This document shows positions 26,893 to 37,400 of a stretch of 64,000 nt of DNA, in pieces. The position numbers were made by a program, and so were the translations under genes. Position 1 is the stretch's first letter; every line of letters starts with the position of its first letter. The notes beneath the pieces are model-generated. The model saw only the letters and a program-made list of their open reading frames with translations. It had not been told where the DNA came from and did no database searches. The DNA comes from Lepidurus packardi (lineage: Eukaryota; Arthropoda; Branchiopoda; Notostraca; Triopsidae), in contig JAKZAN010000006.1 of assembly GCA_023053545.1 (NCBI GenBank), positions 8,712,351-8,776,350 of the forward strand, written 5' to 3'.

Positions 26893-26926
26893 CTTGTGGG
26901 TTCGTTCAAGAGAACGAATCCACAAG
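26893..26926. repeat. 34-bp inverted repeat (hairpin) upstream of a TATA box
   Basis: The arms 26893-26906 and 26913-26926 are complementary over 14 bp with a single G-T pair. A 6-nt loop (CAAGAG) separates them. The hairpin sits about 40 bp upstream of the TATA box at 26967. Its role is unknown. Confidence 0.7.
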
Positions 26927-26966
26927 TTGTGTTGCCTTTGAACGGATGTGCACCCTGAAGAATCCC

Positions 26967-27000
26967 TATAAAGTCAGTTGCTCCCTAGCAAGCAGTCAGT
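26967..27000 (+). promoter_or_regulatory. TATA box plus initiator, candidate core promoter
   Basis: TATAAAG at 26967-26973 is followed by TCAGT at 26996-27000. The initiator A lies 31 bp from the first T of the TATA box, the canonical arthropod-type spacing. It is not attached to any of the recognised genes: CLASP ends 960 bp upstream and Rab starts 4.4 kb downstream. It could drive a non-coding RNA, an unrecognised gene or a retroelement relic. Confidence 0.5.
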
Positions 27001-27249
27001 GAAGACCTGCATTTCTCCAGCAATGTTGTGATAGCTAGTAGTGAGTTTCTAGTTAAACATTAACAATCGGATTAAGCGTTATCTTCGAAAGCATTACCAA
27101 GTGGATCTTCGAAAACCTGGAGTCAATTCAAGTGCGCGTTTAAAGTGTTAAGTGTGGTGTTTGGCAAAAGGCTGGTCAGGCCTACGCCAGTAAAAAAAAA
27201 GTGTTGGTGTTAAGTGTGCCCTCTACTTCATCCCTGCCTTACAGCATGA

Positions 27250-27387
27250 CCCTTTCTTCAAATCCCAGTGTTTTCAAGAGCGAAAAGTGCAGATGGAAGT
27301 TTCTTCTGTGGAAGCATTTGCCTGATCTTTGGGATTCCTTTATGCCCCTTCTTCAAATCCCAGTGTTTTCAAGAGCGAGAAGTGCAG
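27250..27387. repeat. Direct repeat, two ~42-bp copies
   Basis: Copy 1 (27250-27292) and copy 2 (27346-27387) share CTTCAAATCCCAGTG and the following TTTTCAAGAGCG. They differ at very few positions and sit about 96 bp apart. Function unknown. Confidence 0.75.
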
Positions 27388-28410
27388 GGATAGACCGTGG
27401 CTTCGGGTTGCTCCCTTGGTGAGCTTTCTTCGGTTCAGCGGTGTTTCCAAGATTGCCTGCTAAGCCAAAGTCAACTTTTGTAAGTCAGAGTGTTTGCGAG
27501 GTCTAGGTAAAAGATAATCTTTTTCTTTCCCATGTCGTTTGGATTTTGATTCGTTTGTATACATTTCGAACTTACTTTTTTCTATTTCACGTTTCGTTGC
27601 AGGATCTTTGGTAACGATAATCGACTAAAATGGGTGGAAGGCGGCGAAAGGGGGAAGACAACTGGGTGTTGCGATGTTCATACGATGTCCCGAACCGGAA
27701 ATGCAGAAGGTCGAACGTCTCAAACGTGTGCAACTTGTGTTGTTTTATTTGTCCATCGAAAGTCTACAAACACAAAACTCGACAAGTTTTCTCCAAAGTC
27801 AATTCTTTTCATTCGTATTGGTTTCATGCGTACTGATATTTTTCTCTTTTCTTCTACTTTTCGGTGGCGAAATGAAGGTGAAGAGGACCACGCAATCTTG
27901 TGCGAAGAGGTCAACATCTCCTAACGAATCCGATTTCAGTTTTAAGGTCATGGGGAGCTTCGTGATGGTAGTAACACATAATTTATTTCAGGCGAGCAAA
28001 TAGAAGGCTATTTGGATCGAATATTTGGATTGAAGTCGAATATTGATCACAAGATTTCAAAGCCATTTTTAAGATTACTGTGAAGGACAGCAAAGAGCCG
28101 ACGTACATGCGGTTTGTATTGTTGAATTTTCTTTGAAGTTTTAATTTTAAATTTGTTAACTTTTCCCTAAGTCACGCTTTAGAATCGCTGCTTCTTCATT
28201 CGCCGTTCTCCTAGTACTTCAGGATTTCAATTGAGCTTTAATGACTGAGTTTCAACTGACTGACTTGACTTTTAATTAATTTAATTGTTTCTTTAATTTT
28301 AAGATTTAGGTCGAAGTGGTGAAGTGAAGTGCATATTGAAAACATTGTTGGAGGTTTTCATTATGGCGGTGGCTAACCTTAGACAGCAGTGGCGGTCTTT
28401 GGAGGGCAAT

Positions 28411-28491
28411 TCACGGAATTCAAGAACGCAAAATTCAAGATCACAGAATTCAAGAACGCAAGATCGAAGATCACGGAATTCAAGAACGCAA
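28411..28491. repeat. 30-bp tandem repeat, about 2.7 copies
   Basis: Units start at 28411, 28441 and 28471. Each begins TCACRGAATTCAAGAACGCA; the last is truncated after AACGCAA. The period is exactly 30 bp, a multiple of three, but no convincing reading frame uses it. Confidence 0.85.
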
Positions 28492-29271
28492 TGCAAATTT
28501 ATGAAAAAAATGCTATTCTTTTAATGTTTTGTGTAATTTTTTTTAGATTACGCGGCTATCCCGAAGAAAAAATTTTTTAATATTATTTTAATGCTTTGTA
28601 TCTTTCCCTTACGCGGCTGTCGGTTTGGGAGAACTACTCTGTATTTTGAAGCCTGTGGTAGGTAGTTCACAGGATTCGTAATCCCCTTCAAGAGAGGCGT
28701 TGGAAGTCCTGCGATATCAGTGGTGTTCAGTGTTGTAGCTACAACGCTTGAAACCCGGTCTGGAGGGATTGGCTGTGTATCAACATCAACGAGGTGAGAG
28801 ACGCTAGTGTTGCTCGCTGGCTGATGGCCAGGGATGCGAATCTACTGCAGGGTTTGCCAGGACCGGAAAAGAAAACGAAATGTAAGTTTTCATTTGAATG
28901 CGTTTAACAAATTGCTTAATTGGTCTTCTTTTTATCTTATTATAGTTGAAGTGAAAATGAAGAAACAGTCTCAAGTGATCCATCGCGGTATTGCCTCGTT
29001 CCCATGATGCGATTTTGTCCGCAGCGTGTCGGAGAACCGCAGATCCTCCATCGTCTAGCTTCCAGAATGTGATTTAGTTTCACATATAAATAAGGATGTA
29101 ATAATGGTGAATTATAATGGAAGAAAGACAAACAGTACATAACACAACTTTTGTTAGGCAGAAGACCTGATCAAGCAGGAAATGATTATGATTCCCTATT
29201 TGAAATCAGCGTCCAGGATAGGATCAATTTGCTCGTCATTTTCGTAATTTAATTTGGTCCCTTACAAGATT

Positions 29272-29340
29272 ATGGATTCGTCGGCCTTGTGTCAGAATCC
29301 GGCGGCCTTCTTTTGAGTCGTCTTTGTGTCGCGTTGTCAT
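29272..29340 (-). repeat. Dispersed GTCCTTSTGTC-type repeat, copy A
   Basis: The + strand reads ATTATGGATTCGTCGGCCTT and then GTGTC, followed by AGTCGTCTTTGTGTCGCG. It aligns with 60545-60643 if about 24 bp of that copy is missing here. Related motifs also make up the ends of the inverted-repeat element at 59470-60447, so this is probably a fragment of the same family. Confidence 0.5.
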
Positions 29341-29356
29341 TAGCCCTAGCCCCCTT

Positions 29357-29523
29357 CCAGAAACATTGCTCTAACGCTGTCTTCCAAATCTGCAAAGCGT
29401 CCTGTGGGTTCGACGTTGTGTATTATTGTAAAAGTTTTGAGAAGAATTGTTTCATATTTTTTTGTTTCTCTTGTAAAATATATCCCTCCAGAAACATAGT
29501 TCTAGTGCTGCCTTCTAAATCTG
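29357..29523. repeat. Direct repeat, two 36-bp copies
   Basis: 29357-29392 and 29488-29523 both begin CCAGAAACAT and end AAATCTG. I count 30 of 36 positions identical. Confidence 0.6.
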
Positions 29524-29700
29524 TTGGAATGTTTGTTCTGTGACTTCTCTTGGCTCTAAACATTGGATTCTAATATTGTGCAAATGAGATGTTTTGCTTC
29601 CCACTGAAATTCCTTATTTGTTGTACCAAAAAGTTCCCCGTAAGATCTAGTTTCCAAAAATGTCCTTTTTGTATTATTTGTAATTTTTGCAATAAAAGTG

Positions 29701-30069
29701 AAAATTGTGAATATTTTTACGTGATTTTTCAAAAAATCCGCTAGAAAAAAGGCGTGGTTTCTGAAATGGACGAGTCCTATTGGGAGATTCGGCCAAGAAG
29801 TGGGCGTGGCTCCTTTTCAAGCTGGAAAAGCGTTTTCAGGGCTTTTCTCCATAAGGAATAATGCTGTATCAAGGGGGTCCCCTTCAAAAATCGTGAAAAA
29901 TTGAGAGCCTCGCCCCTTTTTCCCTGTTCCCAACTACCCTGCTTGGTTTCCTATCCTCGATATTCGAGCTCGTAATGCCGAAGCATGACAATTTCCAATA
30001 TGGGAATAGGAACCTTGCCGGGAAGGCATATGGTACAGGGAAAGGGAGCCATTTAATATTTCGTTTTTT
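29701..30069. other. Non-coding spacer
   Basis: No gene supported. Two overlapping minus-strand frames (29884-30231, 29934-30275) run through this stretch and the tRNA-like segment, but have no recognisable protein content. Confidence 0.45.
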
Positions 30070-30165
30070 CGACGAAATAAAGTTAGTCGACAGGGAATCG
30101 AACTGAAGACCTTTGGGTCCCCAGTCGTGCATGTTCTCCACGCGGTCATGAGCTTGTATGAAGTT
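30070..30165 (-). mobile_element. tRNA-like segment, possible SINE head relic
   Basis: On the minus strand a stretch resembles a decayed tRNA. An A-box-like AAGCTCATGACCGCGTGG comes first, then ACTGGGGACCCAAAGGTC in the anticodon-arm position, then the B-box-like AGTTCGATTCC. The D and T stems pair poorly, so it is not a functional tRNA. tRNA-derived SINEs keep exactly these two RNA polymerase III boxes. I saw no second copy in the window, so this call rests on the boxes alone. Confidence 0.35.
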
Positions 30166-30299
30166 TTCGTTGAAGGATCTATAAATACAACTATGAACTG
30201 AGCCAGTGTACAGTGTGAGGGTAGCATCCATTTTTTGTTCGATTTATCTAAATTTGACGGTTCGCCCATTGACATGACTTGTATTCTCTAGAAGTTTGC

Positions 30300-31168
30300 A
30301 TTGTATTTATTACTTTATATTGTATTTAAAAGTGTAATAAAAAAGACTTCCTTAATTTTGGATTGTGAGTCAAAATCTTTCGATATAATTACAAGGCCAT
30401 TTGTTTGTTTTACAGTATTTTTATTAAAAGCTCATAAATACAAGTTCTCATACATTATTGTTACCGTAGTTTGAAACACTAAAAAAAGGGAAACAAATGG
30501 TCTTGACTTTTTTCGATTCGAAAACAATTAGATGTAGGAAATACATTCGTTTCACATTGAAGAGGAACACCAGCGCCACGGAGTTCCGGCTCCGTTGATG
30601 TGGGACAGCACTCGCCCAGGTTCGGGTGGACGTATGCATCGTTACGGAGTTTAACTTGTCTTTTTAGGGGGAATCCATCTCCAGAATATCTGCAACTACG
30701 TAGATTGTAAAACGATTAATGTTTGTGAAGAAGAAGAATTAACTTACTTGAGTTAGTAAAAAGTCCATTCAGAGCTGACAGTTTATTTACTCTAGCAAAA
30801 TAACAAGGCACTCAGTGCTCAATAATTGCAAACATAGGGAGGGTACTGTAGCTGCTCTGCACAAAAGTTATGCAAAGTTTGCCCTCTTTTACGCACATGT
30901 TTGTGATGCCCTGCAGAAGTTTTCAAACGTTTTGTCCACTTTTCTCCGGGTTTTGCACTGACCTGAACATCCATAAAACATCAAACAAATTCCAATAAAA
31001 AATCGTCAGGAAGAATTAAAAACCAGTACAAAAATCTGTACACTCTACAAATGCATAACTTAAGGAGGGGTAAATTTCAGCTTTCAAAAAAAAATTATAA
31101 TTTTAGAAAATTTAATTTAAGAAAAAGATAGAATAAGAAAAGATAATGTTCGAAAATCGGTAGAAGTT
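30300..31168. other. AT-rich spacer upstream of the Rab gene
   Basis: No gene seen. AATAAAAA near 30338 and several A/T tracts occur. Nothing else was recognised. Confidence 0.45.
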
Positions 31169-31232
31169 TTTGATACAACTTGATGGTATTTGATAGATGA
31201 TTTGATACAACTTGATAGCGTTTGGTAGATTT
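31169..31232. repeat. 32-bp tandem duplication
   Basis: 31169-31200 and 31201-31232 both begin TTTGATACAACTTGAT. They differ at only a few positions further on. The repeat sits about 215 bp upstream of the Rab start codon. Confidence 0.75.
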
Positions 31233-31447
31233 TTACTGGCAGTCTTTTAAGCTATCAGTCAAGTCCGTTTTTCTTTTCTGTATCAAAAGTTTTGGGGCTT
31301 ACCGAATGCCATAGTGCAGGAAATGCGTAGCTACGTCGTCGGCGGTTTCCTTGAGATAAATATAAGCTGGCGGATGGCGCTTGGAGCACGTTCAACATTA
31401 TTGTGAATGCTTTTAAAACGTCTATTTTCTTCTGTGATTCTTAAATA

Positions 31448-32244
31448 ATGCCATCAAACGCTCAAAGCATAGAAGCTAAGACAGTAGTCTTAGGATCCCA
31501 AGGTAATTAAGCTCTCCTATGCGAACTTTCATCGCAGTAAATGAAATGTTTATTTATATTTGCTTTTTCAGGGGTGGGAAAAACTAGTGTTGTAGTGCGC
31601 TATGTAAATAAAACTTTCGTTCCTCACGTCAGTCCAACCATTGGAGCTTCGTTTTTCACATGCACAATAACTTTGGACTCCACTGTGGTTAACATGCACA
31701 TTTGGGACACAGCCGGACAGGAACGCTTTCGATCAATGGCTCCCCTTTACTACAGAGGTGCTAACGGCGCGTTATTAATGTATGACATAACATCTTATAG
31801 TTCCTTTATTGCAGTCAAGTCCTGGGTGTTAGGTATATCAGTTTACACAAGCGAAAGTTGCTTACGAAACATTTTAACACATTCTATTAGAGCTGAACAG
31901 AAATATCGACGCTCCCGTTGCAATTGTTCTGGTGGGCAACAAGTCTGACTTGGAGAACCAAAGAGCAGTAGACCATAAAGAAGCTATGCATTACGCTGCT
32001 TCCATAGGCGCGGCTTTTTTTGAAACCTCTGCCTTGTCTAACACAAGTTAATCTTCTTTATTGAATATCGTATTATATAAATACACCGTTGATTGTAGGT
32101 ATTGAAGACGTCTTTGTGTTGCTGGCGAAGCAGATCGTTAAATTTGCCGCCGAACACCCTTCATATAGCTCATGGAATGCCGAAACTAGCGACATTTCTG
32201 TGAAGAGTTCAGCTACAGACTCCGCAGCCACAGGGTGCTGTTAG
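31448..32244 (+). CDS. Rab small GTPase, Rab5/Rab22/Rab31-type
   Basis: Four exons (31448-31502, 31572-31832, 31891-32046, 32099-32244) sum to 205 residues. The protein has P-loop GSQGVGKTS, switch I SPTIGASFF, DTAGQERF with MAPLYYRGANGALLMYDIT, NKSD base recognition and ETSAL. It ends in a C-terminal -CC for double geranylgeranylation. SPTIGASF is typical of Rab22/31, and the downstream AVDHKEAMHYA resembles Rab5. These GTPases control early endosome traffic. The match is not close enough to any single orthologue, and the N-terminus is divergent. ATG 31448 is the only suitable start before the P-loop. The GTPase and Rab calls are firm; the subtype is tentative. Confidence 0.88.
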
Positions 32245-32434
32245 CCTTTGATTGTGATGTGAAATTATTGATGAATGTTCTCTGACAATAGTATTAGGAT
32301 TACCAAGGTTGGTTTTCGCCTTCAGATTTTAGGTAAGCTTTTCCTATTTTGTATCAACTGTTTATGGTACAACAAAAATGAATAGTTTGGATTAGTAAGT
32401 ACGTCACCCAGGAATGTTAGAACCACCAAACTAT

Positions 32435-34419
32435 CTAGTGATCACTAAAACCAGGCATGGGAAACTGTAAGGCAAATTCGTTGACTTCCTTTTTTAACTG
32501 ACGCATTCGATTTTGCGTGTGGTCGTCTTTGTCAACAAAGTTTTTGAAATCCTTTAGCTTGCCTAAAAACCGTGATAATTAAAATTCCAAGCTCAACTAC
32601 AACGCTTTTTTTTTTACTCGTTTGTTTTTTAACATCGGCCGCGATTTGAATGGCTTGGTCAATAAAATTTACGACTTGTTCAAAGTCTTTTTCCACAAAT
32701 CCCCTTGAAGTTAACGCAGGAGCTCCTACAATGATTGTAAACAATATCCGCCTCGATACAAAAATTTAAATTTAATTAATACCGAGTCTCAAACCACCAG
32801 GTGTCAGAGCGCTTTTATCACCGGGGCAAGTATTTTTGTTAACAGATATAGAAGAATTGTTACAAATAGTCTCTACGCGCGCTCCATCTAAGCTTTTGGG
32901 CCTCAGATCCAGTAACAACAAATGAGTATCAGTTCCTCCTGATACTAAGGTATATCCTTTGTTCAACAATGCTTGGGCCATTGCCTTGGCGTTTTTCAGG
33001 ACTTGCAACTGGTACTCGCGAAAGTGTTCGGAAGCAGCCTAGGAAGTGCAAGAGAAATTAGGTGACACCTTTTCATAAGAGGAACTACTTGTTTTAGAGC
33101 AACAGCAACTGCAGCAATGGCATGATTATGAGGCCCCCCTTGAAGTGCTGGGAACACGGCTTGATTCACACGGCTTTCTAAATCATACATAATAGGCTTC
33201 CCATTCTTGTCTGTTTCTCGGACTCCTTTCCGATAAAATATCATGCCCGATCTATAAAACAAGAAATGTTCAGACAAAACATCGAGATAATAAAAAAAAT
33301 TAACCTGGCTCCCCGTAATGTTTTGTGAGTGGTTGTTGTGACAACATCGGCGTAGTCAAAGGGGCTCGGAATAACGTTTGCAGCTACTAAGCCGCTAATG
33401 TGAGCCATATCTGCAAGCAAATAAGCTTTAGCTTCGTCACACACCTATGAAATGGAACGTTATATCGCAACCAACTTACTGAAAAGACACACAAAGTGCG
33501 TTTGATACTCACACTTCTGAAGGTTTTATATTCCAGCAGTCTGGGATAGGCAGAAGTACCCGCAATGATGATTCGCGGTCTAAATAGTCTAGCGGTTTCT
33601 CGCAATTTATCGTAGTCAATCAAGCCCGTGTTGACATTGAGTTTGTAAGGCATGGATTCGAAATAAATTGACGTAGCGGAAACCCGTTTGATATCAGTCA
33701 TAAACCCATGAGTTAAACTGCAAAAGAAGACTTTTAAGTAAAGTTCAACAAACGTACATTCTTACTGTCCACCATCTGGCAAATCCAAGCCCATAATACG
33801 GTCGTGTGGCTTAAGCAACGCTGTGTAAGCTGCAAAATTGGCTGGGGAACCTGAGTAAGGCTGCACGTTCACACCCCATTCTTCTGGATTTAAACGATAT
33901 GCTTCTAACGCTCGTTGTTGGCACAAAATCTCAATCTTATCAACTACTTCAGTTCCGCCATAGTACCTAAAGCACAAATGAAAGGAAATCAAAACCAAAA
34001 CGACCAACAACAACAGAAAAAGAACCAAAAACCTTTGGCCAGGATATCCCTCGGAGTATTTATTATTGAGACACGAGCCTAACGCTTCTAACGCAGCTTT
34101 ACTACAGAAATTCTAAGAAAAATTTTTATAAAATGCTATCTGCGACATTTATGGAAAATTACTTCTGAGGCAATGAGTTCCAAGCCTTGCAACTGTCGTT
34201 GTTTCTCTGCTTTGACTAAATTCCATACTTCTGTGTCCTCTTGCGCTAAGGAGTCTTGGCCTGTCCATTTTGAGACGGATCTTGACGACAACGGGATTAT
34301 GTAAGACGGTGCAACGCTCTTAGCTATCACCTTAAAAGAAATAGAAAATATTCAAAAAATGAATAACGCCGTACAGAACTTACCCTTTGCAACAACCCTG
34401 AGTTTCTTACACGCTGCAT
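32435..34419 (-). CDS. SHMT2: Serine hydroxymethyltransferase, mitochondrial
   Basis: This is a PLP enzyme that interconverts serine and glycine while charging tetrahydrofolate with a one-carbon unit. Ten exons sum to 494 residues. From the N-terminus: an Arg/Ser-rich presequence without acidic residues ([20 protein letters not shown]), [62 protein letters not shown], the PLP-lysine motif [25 protein letters not shown] and [17 protein letters not shown]. The C-terminus FPMPGFSDH matches the vertebrate FPMPGFDEH. The first exon (12 codons) is separate and begins the targeting peptide, as expected for the mitochondrial form. Whether a cytosolic form is made from an internal start cannot be told. 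The gene is convergent with the Rab gene, with only 190 bp between stop codons. All key residues are present. Confidence 0.95.
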
Positions 34420-37400
34420 AGCTTTTGTTTTTCAGAACTCAATTAATCGTTTGCTTGGACTTTATCTAATGCTCTAACCAACCAGGACGGCTGGACGAGA
34501 ATATCGGCCGAGATATTCCGACTTGTTTCACTGACCTTGACCGGTCTGGGCTCGCACCTATATGGGATAGGGAAAAAGAATAAGAAACAAAGGCTCATTA
34601 TCAACAGCCTGTAAAGTGTATGCCAAACCCCGTAACATTACATCTAAATGTCTGAGATTCGGTATGCGTAATTAGCTTTGGAACCCTCAAGACACCCTAT
34701 TATTCAACCCCTGGTGACTAATCAGTTTCGTTTTCTTTTACGTGTTGCACGAAAGAGGGAAACAATAAAATAAAAAAATTACCCTTGGTGTCCTTTGACC
34801 TTCCATATTCCTAGGCTAAGCTACAGGTTGTAGTCGACAATAAAACTGAAAATCTCGGTTTTGTAAGACTTTTAAAGGTAGAAAGGGCGTGAACATCGAA
34901 ACGATAAACAAAAAAAAAGGCCTAAAAAGACTATTATAACATGTTAGCTTGAAAGCCCTCAAGCTCAAGACACATTCGTCCACGGTGTTTTACACATTTG
35001 TGAGGTGAAGGCCAGCTTATGAACATTTCAGGGTGGTTCATTTCATCTCACACCCTGTGTGCAGCGCCGCAAAAGGAAATGCGTTTCTTTCCCCATAGTT
35101 AAAATAGTCAAAAATAGTCAAAAGGCGGAGAAGGTAACACGGAAATTCAATGGCGGACCACCCAACTGTGAAAATTTAGAATTTATGGAGGGTAGTTTTC
35201 CACCATTCTTCAGTGCATGCTTAAAAAGGTGAGCTACAAAAAAGTCAAGTTCAAAGGTTAAAAGTCAACGTAGTTCTCTTTTCTTACAAACTTCTCCCTC
35301 ACGCTACCTATAAATAATAAAACCACAAAATATAATAGTACGCCATTTACTTAAAATACGAACTGTTATATAGAACAGAGAAATGTTACTATTGCCTCGC
35401 TTAAATGCTTCTTCGTGACTTTTTGGGCTGTTTTTTTTGGCATGTTTTTGCTACTCCTGAACGCGAAAACAATAAAGCGAAACTTAATCTGGCTTGAAAA
35501 ACCAAGGCCGAGAAGTTCGAATAAAAACGGAGGGAGTCAACGGAATGTACACGAGCCAATATAACCGGCCCACACACAAATTGGGTGACTTGCATCGTTT
35601 TCTCAATTTGATGTGCAATTAAAATCGGTCGGATAAGAGAAACGTAGAAATACAACTTCATACCAAACAATTGGTCTCTTTATCATCAAACGTTTTTAAT
35701 TGGTTTTAAACAAAAAAAGCTCGTCTGTCGGTACACTTTCTTTTTACTCAATGCTCCTCGAAGATACTTCTCGCCCACATGTTTGAGCGAGAGCCGTGAA
35801 GACCACACTCATAACCACACCCAAGGAAAGTCATGCTGGCTTTGAGATACTCCGACGACCAACTCTACGTTAAATTTTTAACTAATTTATATGCACTCTC
35901 TAGTCCTACCATACAATATAGAATACAAACTGCCGCTTCCCCACATAAACGTCAGCCAACAGATGATATTAACATATAGTGCTTGAACTAGTTCGTGACT
36001 ATATGGCCTTCCACTTTCGCTTGTTCTCTTGACCATCACACCTGGACGCCAATGTCCTCCAAACGCTGCACCTAAACTTGAAGAATTTGAGTTACCATAC
36101 ATGACTTATGAATATTAATATGATCGCATAAATAATTATCCGTACATAAAGATATTGGACATGTACTTGAGAGACTGAATTAGGTACAGTTGATATCTTT
36201 CAAGCCATAAAAAGGGCATAAAGCTATATACATTACATCATTTATTCTCTTACGTAAATTGTAGGTTATACTCAAACCGAATCGTTAAGAAGAAGCTTTT
36301 CAACATCTTAAAGTAGTTCGCTTCCATCTTCGTCTCCCCTTAGATAGGAAACCCATAATAGGATAAAGGAACTGCTGCTCTTATTTGGTTCTCCGGATAT
36401 ATCCCTACGAGTTTGAGCATCCATCATGCGAAGGATCCGTCAAATGCTATGAACGTCATCTTATCCCAAGAAGTTGCATTACTTATAAAATATTCATGAA
36501 GCGCATTGCAGCCCCGGCTACACTACAGCCCCTACAGGTCATGTGTGATTTAGCTCCGATTCAAGGTAGATATGGAGCGACGTAAAAGTGCTCCAGGCAA
36601 GGGATAGGCTGTGGGTTTGAAATACTTTACCTTACGGGGTCTTTCGCAGTATTTAGATTAGACAAATTTTCAAGGGTGGGGTCCTCTAAAGGGCGATTTC
36701 ATTTTCTCCTTTATTCCCTTGAGCTCGGACCGGAGTATATTTTATTTCGTATCTGTTTCTTCTAATCACCATGGACTGAGCTAATTAAAGTTGTGTTAGT
36801 TCACAACAAACAAAAAAATAGACAAAAGGGAATCCCAAGGATCATTTGTCGCTTGAAAGTGGACAGCATTTCTGGTGTCCTACTCGGTTTAAACTCTTAT
36901 CACGGAGATTTCCGAGACAACAATTGGAACCACAAGACAATACCACCCCAAGGTTCTTATTTGGGAAAACTCGAGACCCTTAAAAGAGAAAAGAAGCACT
37001 TCATCGTTCAAGCGTTAAAGGTCTTTTTTCTGAGGTGGGGGTGGGATCAGACATACTCGGTTTGGTACGACATTAGTGGATCACACAGGAGCGTCCCTAG
37101 CGAAGTCACCTCAATTGCTCCTGAACGCTGAATCGGATCATTACCATACTTTCGCGGACGTGTGTGCTTCCAGTGGCTTCAGTAAAATTTCGGTTAGAGT
37201 ACGAAATCTGTACTTTGCCGTTTACCTTATAGTGCTTTCATCATGTGGACGCTACAACGACCTTCCCCCGCCGTCAGAGAAGATACGGGTCCTCGCAGTT
37301 GGACATTGCAACGCACGAGCAAAGAAATCCACCAAGACCAAAAATTTCAACGGTAAGGATTTTATACCACAATTTCCCCCATTTTCTTTCTTTTCTCAGG

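Larger units (their letters stand above)
26998..29700 (+). other. Possible unrecognised transcription unit
   Basis: Downstream of the TATA/initiator there are two well-formed intron-like segments. One is 27480-27602 (donor TTTT|GTAAGT, acceptor GTTGCAG). The other is 28882-28945 (donor AAAT|GTAAGT, acceptor TTATTATAG, 64 bp). An AATAAA at 29691 could end the transcript. The frames are short: 27630-27836 gives 68 residues with many Cys (NVCNLCCFICPSKVYKH). Joining 28752-28881 to 28946-29007 gives 63 open codons containing ASVARWLMARDANLLQGLPG. I recognise neither. Several local repeats (27250/27346, 28411-28491, 29357/29488) suggest a repeat-derived or decaying sequence, so a lncRNA or dead gene is as likely as a coding gene. 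Confidence 0.3.

Noticed and set aside
28411-28491. A short CRISPR-like array
   Set aside because: There are no spacers of uniform length between repeats, the units are directly adjacent, and the genome is eukaryotic. It is a simple minisatellite.
30070-30165. A functional tRNA gene
   Set aside because: D and T stems do not pair and the anticodon loop is not of normal size; only the promoter boxes remain, so I list it as a SINE-like relic instead.
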